Assembly: GCA_020465985.1 (NCBI GenBank)
Contig: JAANYP010001811.1
Span: forward strand, 89,815-153,814
From: Centrapalus pauciflorus
Taxonomy: Eukaryota > Streptophyta > Magnoliopsida > Asterales > Asteraceae
Length of the DNA stretch: 64,000 nt
Direction of reading: 5' to 3'
The notes below the pieces were generated by a model. That model was not told the origin of the DNA. It did no database searches and worked only from the letters and a program-made list of their open reading frames with translations. Position numbers and translations under genes: made by a program. Shown one piece after another: positions 11,781 through 23,570 of this stretch; the first letter of the stretch is position 1, and each line of letters starts with the position of its first letter.

Positions 11781-11792
11781 TGGTATCAAAGC
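11781..11792 (+). other. Primer binding site of Copia E
   Basis: TGGTATCAAAGC, one base different from the standard initiator tRNA-Met complement, two bases inside the LTR. Confidence 0.9.
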
Positions 11793-11843
11793 AGCGTTAG
11801 AGTGTGTGTCATTTCTAAGATCTCTCATTCTCCCTACGTTTCC

Positions 11844-14604
11844 ATGGACAACAGTTCTGCAAATTCCTCTTACTATGACAATGGGTCAATGGCCAAACCC
11901 CCAAAGTTCAATCATCAGAACTTCTCTGGCTGGAAGTGCAGAATGATGCTCTATTTAGAGAATCTGGATGTACAATTACCAGAGATAGTAATGGAAGGTC
12001 CCTATGTGCCAACTTCTGTTACTACCATAACTCCTGTTGTTGAAGGAGCAGCTCCTGAAATCGATCAGAACCTTTGAGAAGGCCAAAGCTCAATGGTCTG
12101 ATGAAGATAAAAGATTGGTTGCTCTGGATGCAAAGGCCAGGAATAACCTGGTTATCTCTCTGCCTGATGATGTGTTCAAACAGGTTGAGAAGATGAAGAC
12201 TGCAAAGGAGATGTGGGATACTTTGTGTACCATCTATGATGGACCCATAATCACACTGGACAACAGGATTAATAATCTTTTTAGACAGTATGAAATCTTC
12301 TTTGCAAAACCAAAGGAGACTCTCACAGAAACCTACACCAGGTTTACTGCTCTTGTTAATGATCTCAAAGCTGTTGGGATCACTAAGGACAGTCTAACCC
12401 TGGTGAACAAGTTCTTGGACATTCTACCTGAAGAATGGAACTACTTTTCCACCATCTTGAGAAACTCAGGTATTATCAAAGGTATGGATCTGGTAAACTT
12501 ATATGGATCCTTACTAAATGATGAACAGTCAAGGTAGCAGAAGAGAAATGCCTTGAAAATGTCCAAGAGAGGTGCTGCCTTAGTGGCCAGCATGAGACAA
12601 CCTGTTGGACAGGAGTGTGATGTGTTCACACAATCTGATCAACAGGCTGATGATGAAAGAGAGGAAATGTCTGATAAGGAAGACAGTGCAGATCTTGCGG
12701 AGCTTGATGATGAGCAAATGATAGCCATGCTTGTCAAAAGGTTCAACAAGAAAAGGTTTGGAAGAAATATGCTGCAGGGAAACTCAAATGCTGCCAAGAA
12801 GAAGGCATTTGATAAATCTAAAGTTGAGTGCTTCAAATGTGGCAAAGCTGGCCATATAGCTGCTGACTGTGTGTCAAAAGCTGTTGGACAGTCTTCCAAA
12901 CCATACAAGACTAAAAGGGACGATGGCTATAGGGTTAAATACCTTATGGCCATGGCAAAGCTGAACAAGTTGGAAAACTCAGTGGCTTCCAACAAGCAAA
13001 AGGGACTGATGGCAGAGACATGTGACTGGGAGGAGTCTGATTCATCCTCAGATGAAGAAGACAACAATTGTCTGATGGCCAATACTGATGTCCCATCAAC
13101 TAGCAACTTCAAACAGGACTTGGCTGAAGCTGAAGCCTTCAGTAGCTTGGAGAACTGGAACCCTACAATGATGTACAAGGTACAAAATTTTATGGCTTAC
13201 AGTTCAGATGAAAAAGTGAAAATGTTTGAATATATGTTAGTTGATTTAAAAGCTGCTGTTGAGAAGCATAATGTTTTACTATCTGAGATCTCTAAGCTTA
13301 AAACTGATCTTGAAATTAAATCTGGTAAACTGGACAGTTTCCATAAGTTGGAAACTGAACTTGATGAACTAAAACACATCAACTCCATTTTACTGGAAGA
13401 AAAGAGAGAAACAGATGTAAAACATGCAAAACTTCAAAAGATAGTTGACTCTTCGTTCCAATCTTCACAAAAAGTCAGCCATTGTATAAGTCAGCAGATC
13501 CCTGCACAAATCCAAGCCTATCTTGGAGGGGATCTTGACACAGCAGCTTTCATTGTTGAGATTAATAATCTGAAAGATGACTTATCCACTCTTGGTGAGC
13601 TTCCCAGTACTTTCATTCAGAAAGTTAATGGAAAGTTGATCTCAACAAACAGGTTTGTCAGGCCTCAAAACACTGACAGCTTGTGTGAAAAAGGCCCAAA
13701 AGCTGATGATGGAATGTGTTCTCCATCAACTCAGCCGGCTAAGTGCTATGCTGAGTCTCACAAGAAAAAGAAAGGAAAACATACTCAAACTGCAGCGGTG
13801 GACACTAAACCTGTTGACAAAACAAGCTCTGGGTCCAAAGCTGATGGCAAGAGACATGTTAATCCTTTTGATGCTAAACATTTTGAAAATAAGTTTTCAA
13901 AAGGTAAGTAGCCTGCTTTCAACAAAGGTAAGTCTCATGTTGAAAGTAAATCTGTTGTGGTTTCAAATAAGTTTTCAAATCATAGTGGAAAACTGGTTAT
14001 AAATGAAAATAATTCTTTCAAAACCAGAAACAGTGATTATGCTGATAGGCAGCGTCAATCACATCTTAATAAGGGCAAAGGCAAAGCCATTCCTCAGCCT
14101 GAGAAATCTGGGAATAAGTTTCCCAAACCTGTGGAAGGTCAAAAGCCAATCAAGCTTCCTGTTTTTGACATCTGTCCTCCCAAAAAGAGGAAAGAAGAAA
14201 CAGCCAAAGCTGTTGCTATTGTGCCATCCACCCAAGCTGTTGATTCATCGAAAAATAGTAATAAGTTTGCTAAACCTGCTGATAAAATCAACAAAAATAA
14301 TTCAGAATGTGTTTCTGAAAGCTCTTTTTCCAAAAAGGCCAAAAAGAGAAAATGCTATAAATGTGGGAAGAAGACACACATGGCCAAAGACTGTCCTGAA
14401 ACTGAGGACATGAGGCCTGTTGACTCTGCTAGTTCCATCATTGCTAAAACAAGCAGTGTTGGAAGTAACTTAGTCAATGAGAGTGGTATCCAAATTGATA
14501 CCATTCAAATAGGAAATATTAATGTGGATATCTCTAGCCCATCAACACATGTTGATGAAGTAGGAGAACTCATCTCTGTGATGAGTTCCCCTAAATGTAA
14601 CTAA
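11844..14604 (+). pseudogene. Copia E gag with two zinc knuckles
   Basis: Starts at ATG 11844 (MDNSSANSSYYDNGSMAKPP). A 4-base insertion near 12065, judged against copy G, shifts the frame. From 12037 to 14604 one frame continues, broken by only two TAG codons, at 12535-12537 and 13909-13911. The first knuckle CFKCGKAGHIAADC is at 12829-12870. An acidic Ser/Asp/Glu stretch (13020-13070) and a coiled-coil-like region (13200-13450) follow. A second knuckle CYKCGKKTHMAKDC is at 14353-14394, about 500 codons after the first. The frame slips again at about 14600 before the protease. This gag is large for a Copia element. Confidence 0.9.
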
Positions 14605-14606
14605 TA

Positions 14607-15022
14607 TTCAGGACAAACAACCATCCCAGGTTTGGTACTTGGACAGTGGCTGCTCAGGGCACATGACAGGTTGCAAGGACCTGCTGAATGATCTAAGGCC
14701 TGAAAAAGGGCCAAAAGTCACTTTTGATGACAATGTACAGGGATCCACTGAGGGATATGGAACTCTTAAAGCTGGTGCTGCATTGTTCAAAAGAGTAGCC
14801 TATGTGGTTGGACTGAAACACAACCTTGTAAGCATAAGTCAACTATGTGATGCTGGCTACAAGGTTAACTTTGATGAGCACCTGGGTTACATATTGGATC
14901 CCCAAGGCAAAGTTGTGTTGTGTGCTCAACGGAAGAAAGGTGTATATGTTGTGGATATGCAATCTGCTGATCCCGCAACTGAAACATGTTTTCTCACAAG
15001 AACAAATGCAGACCTAAACTAG
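14607..15022 (+). pseudogene. Copia E protease
   Basis: Active-site block WYLDSGCSGHMTGC at about 14633-14674, followed by the GSTEGYGTLKAG and RVAYVVGLKHNLVSISQLCD stretches of Copia PR and pre-integrase regions. The frame ends at a TAG at 15020-15022, but the next codons continue in the same frame with LWHKRLSHLNF, so a single nonsense codon separates PR from the integrase part. Confidence 0.88.
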
Positions 15023-16357
15023 TTATGGCATAAAAGGCTGTCACACCTGAACTTCAAGAACATCAACAAACTCTGTAAGAAAGAGTTGGTAACAGGTTTG
15101 CCTTCCGTGACTTTTGTTAAGGATAAACTCTGCACAGCTTGTGAGAAAGGAAAGCAGAGGAAATCATCTTTTAAATCCAAGCATAATTTTCTTATTGATA
15201 CTCCTCTCTTCTTAATCCACATGGACTTGTTTGGACCTGTTAATGTCCCAAGTCTTGGAGGAAGAAGATACACTCTAGTAATAGTTGATGAGTTCTCCAT
15301 GTTTACATGGGTAATCTTCTTGAAGAGCAAAGGAGAGGCTGCTAGAGAAATCATTGGATTTGTCAAAAAGATGGAAATGCTGAACTCTGCTCAAGTGAAG
15401 CAGCTTAGAAGTGATCATGGTACTGAGTTCAAAAACAGTACTCTTGAAGACTTCTGTGAAGAAAAAGGGATCTCTCAAAACTTTTCAGCAGGTGAAAAGG
15501 AAGGTGAAAAAGTTAAGGGTGCTCTGGTCTTAGTGACCAAACCAAAACAAGCATCCTCTGCAAGGGCCCAGTTTCATTTTGACAATCTGGCAAGGAAAAA
15601 GTTTCAGGATGTTGCTGATAGAAGGCTTGCCAAGGAAGCAATTTTCAAAGCTGTCCCCACATCAAGAAAAGGCAAACAGTGGAAATTGCAGATAACCAGA
15701 ATTGGTGCAACAGGCCCAGAGCTGGACACTTATGACTACACTGATGTTGCACAGATGGGGTACAGGGAATGGGTTGAGCTGGCAGTTGCCCTGAGTCATT
15801 CTAAGTCAGAAACGGCTAAGACTATCAGGTCATATATTAAGAAGCTGATGGAGAGAGTGCAGGATCTTGGCCTGATCCCAAAAGTAGTAAGTGAGGGTGT
15901 CTCTATGACATATCCCAAAATAAAGGCCAGGAGGACAAGGAAAGATTCTGAGCTGGAGCAACTCCTTACCTTAATTGAACAGGGTGATTATGCCCTTGAA
16001 ATGAAAGGAATTGACTACAGCCTGCCTAGTGGAGTAGACTTTGAAGAAGGCAAGATAATTGAAGAACCTGAGTTAGGGGTAATTTTTTTAGATCCCTTAA
16101 CACAGAAGAAATGCTTTCAGAGAGCATCAGATCTATACAAGGTGGATCTGAGACAGCTTGCAGCCTTCAGACTTGCAGCTTCTTTCAGGCAATCAAGCAA
16201 GTGGAGAGCAGCCGTCTGGGATCAGCTCAGAGGCTTTTATGAAAGAGGTGAACTTCAAGATCCCAAGTTTATGATCCTCAGAGTTGAAATCCAAGATTTG
16301 GAGGAAACAAGGGATGAGCTTGAAAAGATGTTTGAAGGACCACCTCCACTGGAGTAA
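15023..16357 (+). pseudogene. Copia E integrase fragment fused in frame to extra-ORF C-terminal domain
   Basis: The reading frame starts with the integrase zinc region (LWHKRLSHLNF, LCTACEKGKQRK) and core: HMDLFGP with the first Asp near 15224, and LRSDHGTEFKN with the second Asp near 15415. Right after EKGISQNFSA the usual third acidic block is absent. The frame passes without a stop into about 285 codons unlike any pol domain: charged, with FDNLARKKFQDVADRRLAKE, KQWKLQITRIGATGPELD and TIRSYIKKLMERVQDLGLIPK, ending in EKMFEGPPPLE. Spacing and hydropathy suggest kinship with the C-terminal part of the B extra ORF, but this is weak. RT and RNase H are gone. Integrase activity is not expected without the third acidic residue. 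Confidence 0.82.
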
Positions 16358-16698
16358 AGTCCATCTACCATCAGGGTAGGTGAATAATGGAAGCTGTCCA
16401 TCTGTTGGACAGGCTTGCCATTATCTGCTCCCAAAATCAACAGTCCAAAGTGTTGAACTTTGTGCACATTAGTTGTACTTTGTTACATATGTTGTAACTT
16501 TACTTATTTACATTAGTTGTAATATACATTAGTACATTAGTTGTACTCTTGTAAAAACATGTGTTGTTATCTGTAATCAAAATCAGTATGTATAAAACTG
16601 ATCTTTTACTTTACCTTGATGTTGTAATTTTATTTTAGCAAATATAATGTAAAAATACATAGTGATTATTGATTAAATCAGCTTAGACTGATTATTGC

Positions 16699-16712
16699 AA
16701 ATAGGGGGAGAT
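16699..16712 (+). other. Polypurine tract of Copia E
   Basis: AAATAGGGGGAGAT immediately before the 3' LTR, the plus-strand primer site. Confidence 0.9.
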
Positions 16713-17829
16713 TGTTAGGCACAAAAAGGCCTCAGTCAAACCTGTTGTACATCTGAGGGTGAGATTTTTAATCAAATTTGTTGATGCATTTGAAGGTTGA
16801 ATTTAAGGCCTGTTATATGCCTTATTAAAACCTGAAAATGATTTGCAATATCAGCCCAAAGCTGTTTACAATGTTGCATTCGTTGCAACAAAGGCAGTTT
16901 GTCCAAGCTGTTCTGTCTGCTGAACATGCTGGACATAAACTGTCTACATTGCTCTATTCTGTTGAGCAGCTTGGACAGTTTACAAGTGTTTTGTTCTTTG
17001 TGAACAGAACATGTTCTTTGTGAACAGGTTAAACACCTTACGGAATATGTTTCCGAGTCCTCATGTATTGTTTTTTGCTACAAGATCAGTTTACAAGTCG
17101 AAGACAAAGTGGAAAATAGAACTGCATAGCGTGCCCACGCTGTTCTGCTACATGAAGACAAACAGATATTTGAAAAGGGTGACAGACCTTTTCTTATATC
17201 AAAATGGCATTAGCAAAAGAAGAAAGATGCAAAGTTGACATTCCTCTTTCGGTTAAAGCCTTATGCAACAGTAACAAAAAGGAAAAGACAAAGATTCTGC
17301 CATGTGAAGACAAAGGTACTTTATCAGAACGTGCAGAAAGGTGTTTTGTCCTTTTGGAAAGACTCTCCACTATCTCTTTCGTCCAATGAAGAAGCTTCAC
17401 TAAGATTCTCCTTTTGAGTATAAAAGGAAGCTTCTAAGGATAAAAAAATAATCAAGAGTGTGAAATCAGAACGTGCATTGAAGTGTGTTATTCCATGCAT
17501 GCAAGTCTGCTTATATAAAACAGTCAAGTGTGTCTAAGTTGTTCTTGTATAAGTTGTCCTTCTGAGTCTTGTAAAAACAGTGAGTGCTTCTAAGTGAGTG
17601 AATTCATTGTAACTAGTCTGAGTGAGTTTTAGATTAGGTGACAAACTGTTGTATTTGTCATTTCAGCTTGAACCTTTCCGCATTCAAGCTTGTTTGTAAT
17701 TAACTTTTGTTGATAATACATACAAACATTGAGAAAAGAGTATTTAAGTTTTAAACAGCTGTATTCACCCCCCCCCCCCCCCCTCTACAGCTTAGAGCTA
17801 TATACTTGGGAAACCTTTCGGGACCTACA
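16713..17829 (+). repeat. 3' LTR of Copia E
   Basis: 1117 bp. It matches the 5' LTR with scattered substitutions; TATAAAA at 17419-17425. A C-run near 17768 is longer than in the 5' LTR, which accounts for most of the length difference. Confidence 0.95.
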
Positions 17830-17984
17830 TGTATATTTTGTGGTCAATTTATGATGGGATCCATCAATAGAACCATGAAAATGTTATTGTTATTTGAGTT
17901 TTGATTCTGTATCATGATTGCATTTAAAATGAAGTGTTTTTATTGTGGTTTTTGAATGGTTGTTGTCATTATTCTGTTCGTTCT

Positions 17985-18475
17985 CGAAACAAAGGAGGTG
18001 GTAGGACACCAATGAACTGGGATCTCCGATCAAGCATTGCACTTGGAGCCACACGAGGCATCCAGTACTTGCACTCTCATGGCCACGATGTGTCCCATGG
18101 GAACATCAAGTCATCAAACATCCTCCTTACCAAATCTTACGAGGCCCACATATCTGATTTTGGTCTATCACATCTTGTCGGCCTCCCCTCAACCCCTAAC
18201 CGAGTTGCTGGGTATCGTGCACCAGAGGTTACTTACAGACCCTCGTAGAGTTTCCTAAAAAGCCGACGTTTACAGCTTTGGCGTGTTGCTTCTGGAACTT
18301 CTAACCAGAAAAGCTCCTACCCATGCCCTTTTAAACGAAGAAGGGGTTGATCTCCCAAGATGGGTATAGTCCACGGTCTAGGAAGAGTGGACGTCTTAGG
18401 TGTTTGATTCCGAGCTACTGAGGTACCAGAATGTTGAGGAGGAAATGGTCCAACTGTTGCAGTTGGCAATTAGTT
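17985..18475 (+). pseudogene. LRR receptor-like kinase fragment (RLK902/At1g48480 type)
   Basis: Translation matches the C-terminal half of the kinase domain of plant LRR receptor kinases of the RLK902/RKL1 group: RTPMNWDLRSSIALGATRG, YLHSHGHDVSHGNIKSSNIL, SDFGLSHLVG and GYRAPEV, then after a frame change YSFGVLLLELL and EEEMVQLLQLAI. The catalytic loop reads HGN in place of HRD, as in the parent family, which is pseudokinase-like. A 4-base duplication (TTACTTAC, about 18228) shifts the frame, and at least four stops follow, two of which fit C-to-T changes of Gln codons. Both ends stop abruptly inside the domain, so this is a copied fragment rather than a decaying whole gene. Confidence 0.85.
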
Positions 18476-18868
18476 TGTTTTAGAGTACTTTATGTTTTTA
18501 TTACTTGATTGTTGATAACTATTTATTTATAAATGTTCCTTTTGCTTGTTTGAAATGTTGTACTAAGAAAAAAAAAAGATCTTTGAATGTTGTTTTAGAT
18601 TAATCAACATATCTTATTTATTATTAATTTATGAATCTTTTTGTATGATCAACATATTTTAATTATTAATTTGTTTGAATAAATGATTGTCATAAAAAAT
18701 TAGTTGACAAATATAAAGTTATATAAAATTTATTATTTTCTCTGTTTATAACAACCAAACAAGAAAATTGATTTTTTATTGTATTTCTATGGTGAATTTA
18801 CTCTTCTACCAAACAAATGAATCAATTATCATTCTCTTGAGTAATTCCATTTCTCTGTTGTAATTTCT
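18476..18868. other. Unassigned AT-rich spacer
   Basis: AT-rich DNA with short A and T runs. No coding or repeat structure seen. Confidence 0.5.
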
Positions 18869-19150
18869 CTACATCTTCATTCTTTGTACCAAATGCACCT
18901 TAAATTTATCCATCTTGTTTTCGAGAGCTTGTTCTTGTTTTGCCATTACTGCTTCCGAGTGTTTGACTTCAAGTTGTCTTTTCTCCAATTCCATAAACTT
19001 GGTTTTGAAACTATCATCCAATGATTTGATCTTTTGCCCCATTTCCGATTCAAGATCACGTGGCTTTGCATCATGGATGATCTTGTGTTCGTCTCTAAGT
19101 TTTTTTAATCTCTACCTGCAAGGAGCACAAACAAGGTTGTTCGGGTTCAT
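18869..19150 (-). pseudogene. Coiled-coil-like coding remnant
   Basis: On the minus strand 94 codons from an ATG at 19150, with one TAG at 19112-19114, then 80 open codons very rich in Lys, Glu, Asp and Gln (RLKKLRDEHK, MELEKRQLEVKHSEAVMAKQ, ENKMDKFKVH). The heptad-like pattern suggests a coiled coil. A CTCCTTGCAG/GT sequence just upstream could be an old splice acceptor. I do not recognise the family; chance is possible in DNA this short. Confidence 0.3.
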
Positions 19151-20800
19151 GCTTTGCTAGATGGTTGCTTTAACAAACACGATTGTCAACAACCACATTT
19201 CATCTCCCTTTTATATCTTTCAAAGAATGATATGTTATTGAATGAACATATAATCACATAGAAACTATTATTGTCGCCGCCGCTTTACTCGGGTACATTA
19301 CTAGTTTATTAAATAAATCATTTGACTCATCTTAATCCAAATAATCAAAATTATATTAAACGAACTTGTCTATAATCTAAATAGGACTAGAAGTCTAAAC
19401 TGTTTATAAAATTAATCCATCCATCAATTAATCTTTATTGACCCAAAAGATTTTGCTACTTAAATAGCCCATTTAGATTTACTTATTTAGTTATTTAATT
19501 TAATGAATCAGCCCCAAAACTAAATTAAACACAACCTTAAAAAGAAAATCAGATTTGTTGAAAATGGGTATAAGCTCAAAAAAATAAATAGAGTCGACCA
19601 CCTAATTTAGCTTTAGCCGAAAACCCATTTAATTTAAAATAACCAAAACCCTTTTTCTTTTTATTTGAGCCCACAAACCAATTTATTTGTTTGTGAGTGT
19701 GTAGTAGGAAAAAAAGGTGGGCGGATGGATAACATCACTAACGTCAGCCAGAAGAAGAAAAATAGAAAAAGGTGGGTGTCGGCCGGCCACCTGCGGCGGC
19801 GCCCCCCCCCCCCCCCCCCCCTGCCGGTCGGAATCCGGTGTATAACCCACTTCCATCTTCATCTTTTATATTTAATTTCACTTTTATAGATTTCATCCCC
19901 CCCCCCCCCCCCCCCCCTTTTTTTTCTCTAAATCTAAGATATCATTTAACTTTGTTTTGAGAGATTTACTTTCAAATCTTTCATGTAATCATAATGTAAC
20001 ATCATATTCTTCTTTCTAATAACATTTCTATCACGTTGATATCAAAATTTCATATTATTTCTAAAACCCACTTTGAAGCTTCAACAATGGTGGTGGGTTT
20101 GGAATAAAGAAGATGATGAATATTATGGTCAATAGACTTTTATTTTCAGTTTATAAATCCATTCCAATACTTATTTCAATCAAGATACCCAAAAAAATCG
20201 AAGTGCCAAGGATTGAATGTTATAGTTACCTCAAGAGCTATGAATAACAATAGAGAGGTTGATGGAGGAGCTTCTACGTCAATGCTCCAGCCACTAATTC
20301 TTTAACTCAAAAGCCTTTCTATGGATGTAAACTACATATTTGCAATGGAATAGTAAAAGATGAGGGTTGGAATTTAAATAGAAGGCTAATGAGACAATGG
20401 AGAGACAAAACAAAGCCCCCATTGGTTTAACTTGATCATGGTTGCAAGTCTGATGCTGGAGCAGGATTGTCTCCAAGAGAGACAAAAGTAAACTCTAAAA
20501 TAATACTGTTTGAGCTACGAACTTAAAAATTAATATCTCGACCGACATCTGATACTCACATATAGCAATATTATAGACGTTTCTCATCGTTTTTTGACTA
20601 AAATTCATTCTTGATGTTATTATAGTCAAATTAATGCTTCCATGAAAGGTTTATATTTTATTGCCCAATTTTTCAATTTAGTCACTAAACTTTTATTTTC
20701 TCAATTTCGATATTTAAATTTCATCTTTCTCATTTTTAATACTTTTGAATCATTTATCACACTAATTATATAATCTAAATTTTGGGATATTACAAGATAC
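19151..20800. other. Spacer with two poly-C tracts
   Basis: No gene seen. Two homopolymer C tracts stand out: 20 C at 19802-19821, just after a GC-rich patch (GGCCGGCCACCTGCGGCGGCG), and 21 C at 19897-19917. Their complements are poly-G and could form quadruplexes. The rest is AT-rich. Confidence 0.55.
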
Positions 20801-23570
20801 CGATCAATGTATGCATTTGAACATGTGCAAACTAAAACCCTAGGCATTGAATAGGTGCAAAATGCATTGTATCAAACTTGTACTCATTTGAACATGTGCA
20901 AACTAATAGAATATAACCATAATGGATATCATTCGAATACAATGACCACCATTCCAGTATCTTGAAATTCATGAAAATAAAACAAAAATTAGCCTTAATT
21001 TTTTAACAATTGCAAAATGCATTGCATATAAAACCTACCAAAACCTTGGTTTGTGAACATGTGCAAAATGTATGAATCATGAGTCGAAGAAAATTGGGTG
21101 CAAAAGGCATTGTATCAGACATGTTACTCATTTGAACAAGTGCAAACTAATACAATATAACCATAATGGATATCATTTGGATACATTGACTATCATTCGA
21201 ATATCTTGTATATCTTCAATATAAAACCGAAATCAGCCCTAATTTTTGAACATTTGCAAAAGGCATTGCATATAAAAATCATGGTTTATGAACGTGTTGA
21301 TTATCAAGGTTGTTGTCTATCTTTTCCTGAATCTTGATATTGCTCCTACTTCGTTCTTTTAGATGTATATTGAGTACCAATGTTGTCGTCAGTCTTTTCT
21401 TTTCATTTCGACCATGTACATTTTCGTTCTTTGATCATTATGTTACAGGATTTTAGATAAATAAAGATACAAATTAATGAAGAAAAATGTAGCATTTGTC
21501 TTTCTTTACATTTCCCTTCGATCCGGTATGTTTTCGTTCTTTGTTTTTTACGGTATGTTATTTTTAAACTCATGAATATACACATAGTATGCAAAGTAAC
21601 TTATAAATATGTGGCATGATATGTTGTAAATTGAAATATTATGTATTTTTGATGTTTCTAGTGTACTGAGTATTAAAAGTGTATGCACATTAAATGATAA
21701 AAGGTGAAGCAATATTTATTCACTCAATTGAGTGATAAGAAGTCAAAAACCACATGTGCAAATAGTATGAATTTTCTCCGTCATATTCAGTTCATTTGTT
21801 TATTATATGCACTTGTTCATGATAAAATTCAAAGATGGGTATAAACATGTTCATGATATGCACTTGTTCATACTAGTATTTAGTATTAAAGAATTTAATG
21901 TACTTAAAATTCGTAAAAACATGGTGTTTCCAATACAACTGTGTCGCTAAAATCGAAATATTCTTCATCTCCTGATAAGGAAATCATTTCATCCGGGGTA
22001 TTATGGAACCTGAACTTGCTAGCGGGGTATTATGGAACCTGAACATACACATTAGTTGTTGAAAAAAGACACTATCAGAAATGGTGTAAACCGTAAAACA
22101 TATAATAACATAATGCATGAAATGAGTAAACTTGAACGTACATGTATTAAAACACATATGCATGGGTATTTTTTTTAATATTTTTCTAATGCTAGCACAT
22201 GTACACAAAAGACATTATTCATGCATCCAACGATCATAAATAGATGAATGAAAAATCAATAAAAAAATCCAATACAATAATCCATATAATCAATAAACTA
22301 GTTAACATCAATTTAAGTATTTGTTTATGGGATTTCCATAATTTATATTTAGGAAATAACGACACGGCATGTGCAATCAGAAACATGTAGATTCTCATTA
22401 TTTGTATAAACAACGATTAATTATAAATTTGGTTAAAAACATGAAGCTGAACATGTACAAAATAATGTAATATATGTAAAAGATGAAACCTAAATTTTTA
22501 AAATCAACTTTAAACCTAAATAGATCAAAAATGGGGCCAATGAAACATTACATTACTTTGTACATGTAAAATCGTGAAGCCAAATTGCATATAAGACATG
22601 CTAATTAGAACAATGTTTATTTGAACATGTGCAATAAAAGAATTGTACACATATGTGCAATAAGTGTATATGCACAATCCAGTATAACAAAATTCTACAC
22701 ATGTGCAATCCAATATAACAGAATTGTACACATTTAAACATGTGCGAATGGTATGAATTTTCTTAGTCATATAACATTATTCATCCGTTCATTATATTCA
22801 CTTGTTCATGATAAAATTCAAGGAGAGTTATAAACATGTTCATGATATGCACTTGTTCATACTAATAATTATTACTAAAGAATTTAGTGTACTCAAAATT
22901 CGTAGTTCATGATATGCACTTGTTTATACTATTATTTATTACTAAAGAATTTTGTGTACTCAAAATTCGTAAATGTCCAAACCTGGTGTTTCTAATACAA
23001 CTGTGTCACTAAAAGCAGATCTTCTTCATATCATGATACGAAAATCACTTCATTAGGAGTATTATGGAACCTGAACTTGTTAGTGGGTCTTGTTTGCACC
23101 ATCCAGATTAATGACAAACCATATGACATAACATACACATTAGTTGTTAAAAAGAGACAATCAGAATTGTTGTAAACCGTAAAACATATAATAACATAAT
23201 GCATGAAATGAGTAAACTTGAACGTACATGTACCAAAAAACATATGCATGAGAAATTTTAATATCTTTCTAATTCTAGACATGTACACAAAAGCTGTTAT
23301 TCATGTATTGAGTGATGATAAGAGATTAATGAAAAATAATTATAAAATCCTAAACAATAATCCATATAATCAATAAATCGATTAACATCAATTTAAGTAT
23401 AAGACTATGAGATTTCCATAAATTCTATTTATGAAATAACAATAGGGCATGTGCAATCAGAAACATGTGGATTCTCAATATTTGAAAAAAAAACAAAGGT
23501 TATTTGTAAATTTAGTTAAAAACATGAAATTGAACATGTGCAAAATAATATAATATAGGGCAATAGCAGC
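20801..23570. repeat. Tandem and dispersed CATGTGCA-rich repeats
   Basis: A unit of about 243 bp is duplicated in tandem (about 20850-21330; GCATTGTATCA at 20864 and 21107). A larger unit of about 1 kb is also duplicated: about 21750-22530 and 22740-23560 share TGAATTTTCT, ATAAACATGTTCATGATATG, CCTGAACTTG and GCATGTGCAATCAGAAACATG in the same order. The second copy has an extra partial duplication of about 65 bp near 22905-22970. GAACATGTGCAAA and variants recur throughout in both units. No coding capacity. Confidence 0.7.

Larger units (their letters stand above)
10671..17829 (+). mobile_element. Copia element E, complete but RT-less (plus strand)
   Basis: Bounded by LTRs at 10671-11778 and 16713-17829 and by a perfect 5 bp duplication TGTAT at 10666-10670 and 17830-17834. 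PBS is at 11781-11792 and the polypurine tract at 16699-16712. The interior holds gag, protease and an integrase that joins directly to a C-terminal extra-ORF domain; RT and RNase H are missing. The LTRs differ at many positions (roughly 18 differences in the first 330 bases by eye), so it is older than B. It is a structurally complete, non-autonomous insertion. G (49526 onward) is the same family. Confidence 0.95.

Noticed and set aside
19665..19960. Proline-rich frames across the poly-C tracts
   Set aside because: The Pro run is a translation of the C homopolymers; no conserved domain.
20294..20485. 63-codon minus-strand frame
   Set aside because: No recognisable family, no splice or start support, and base composition like its surroundings.
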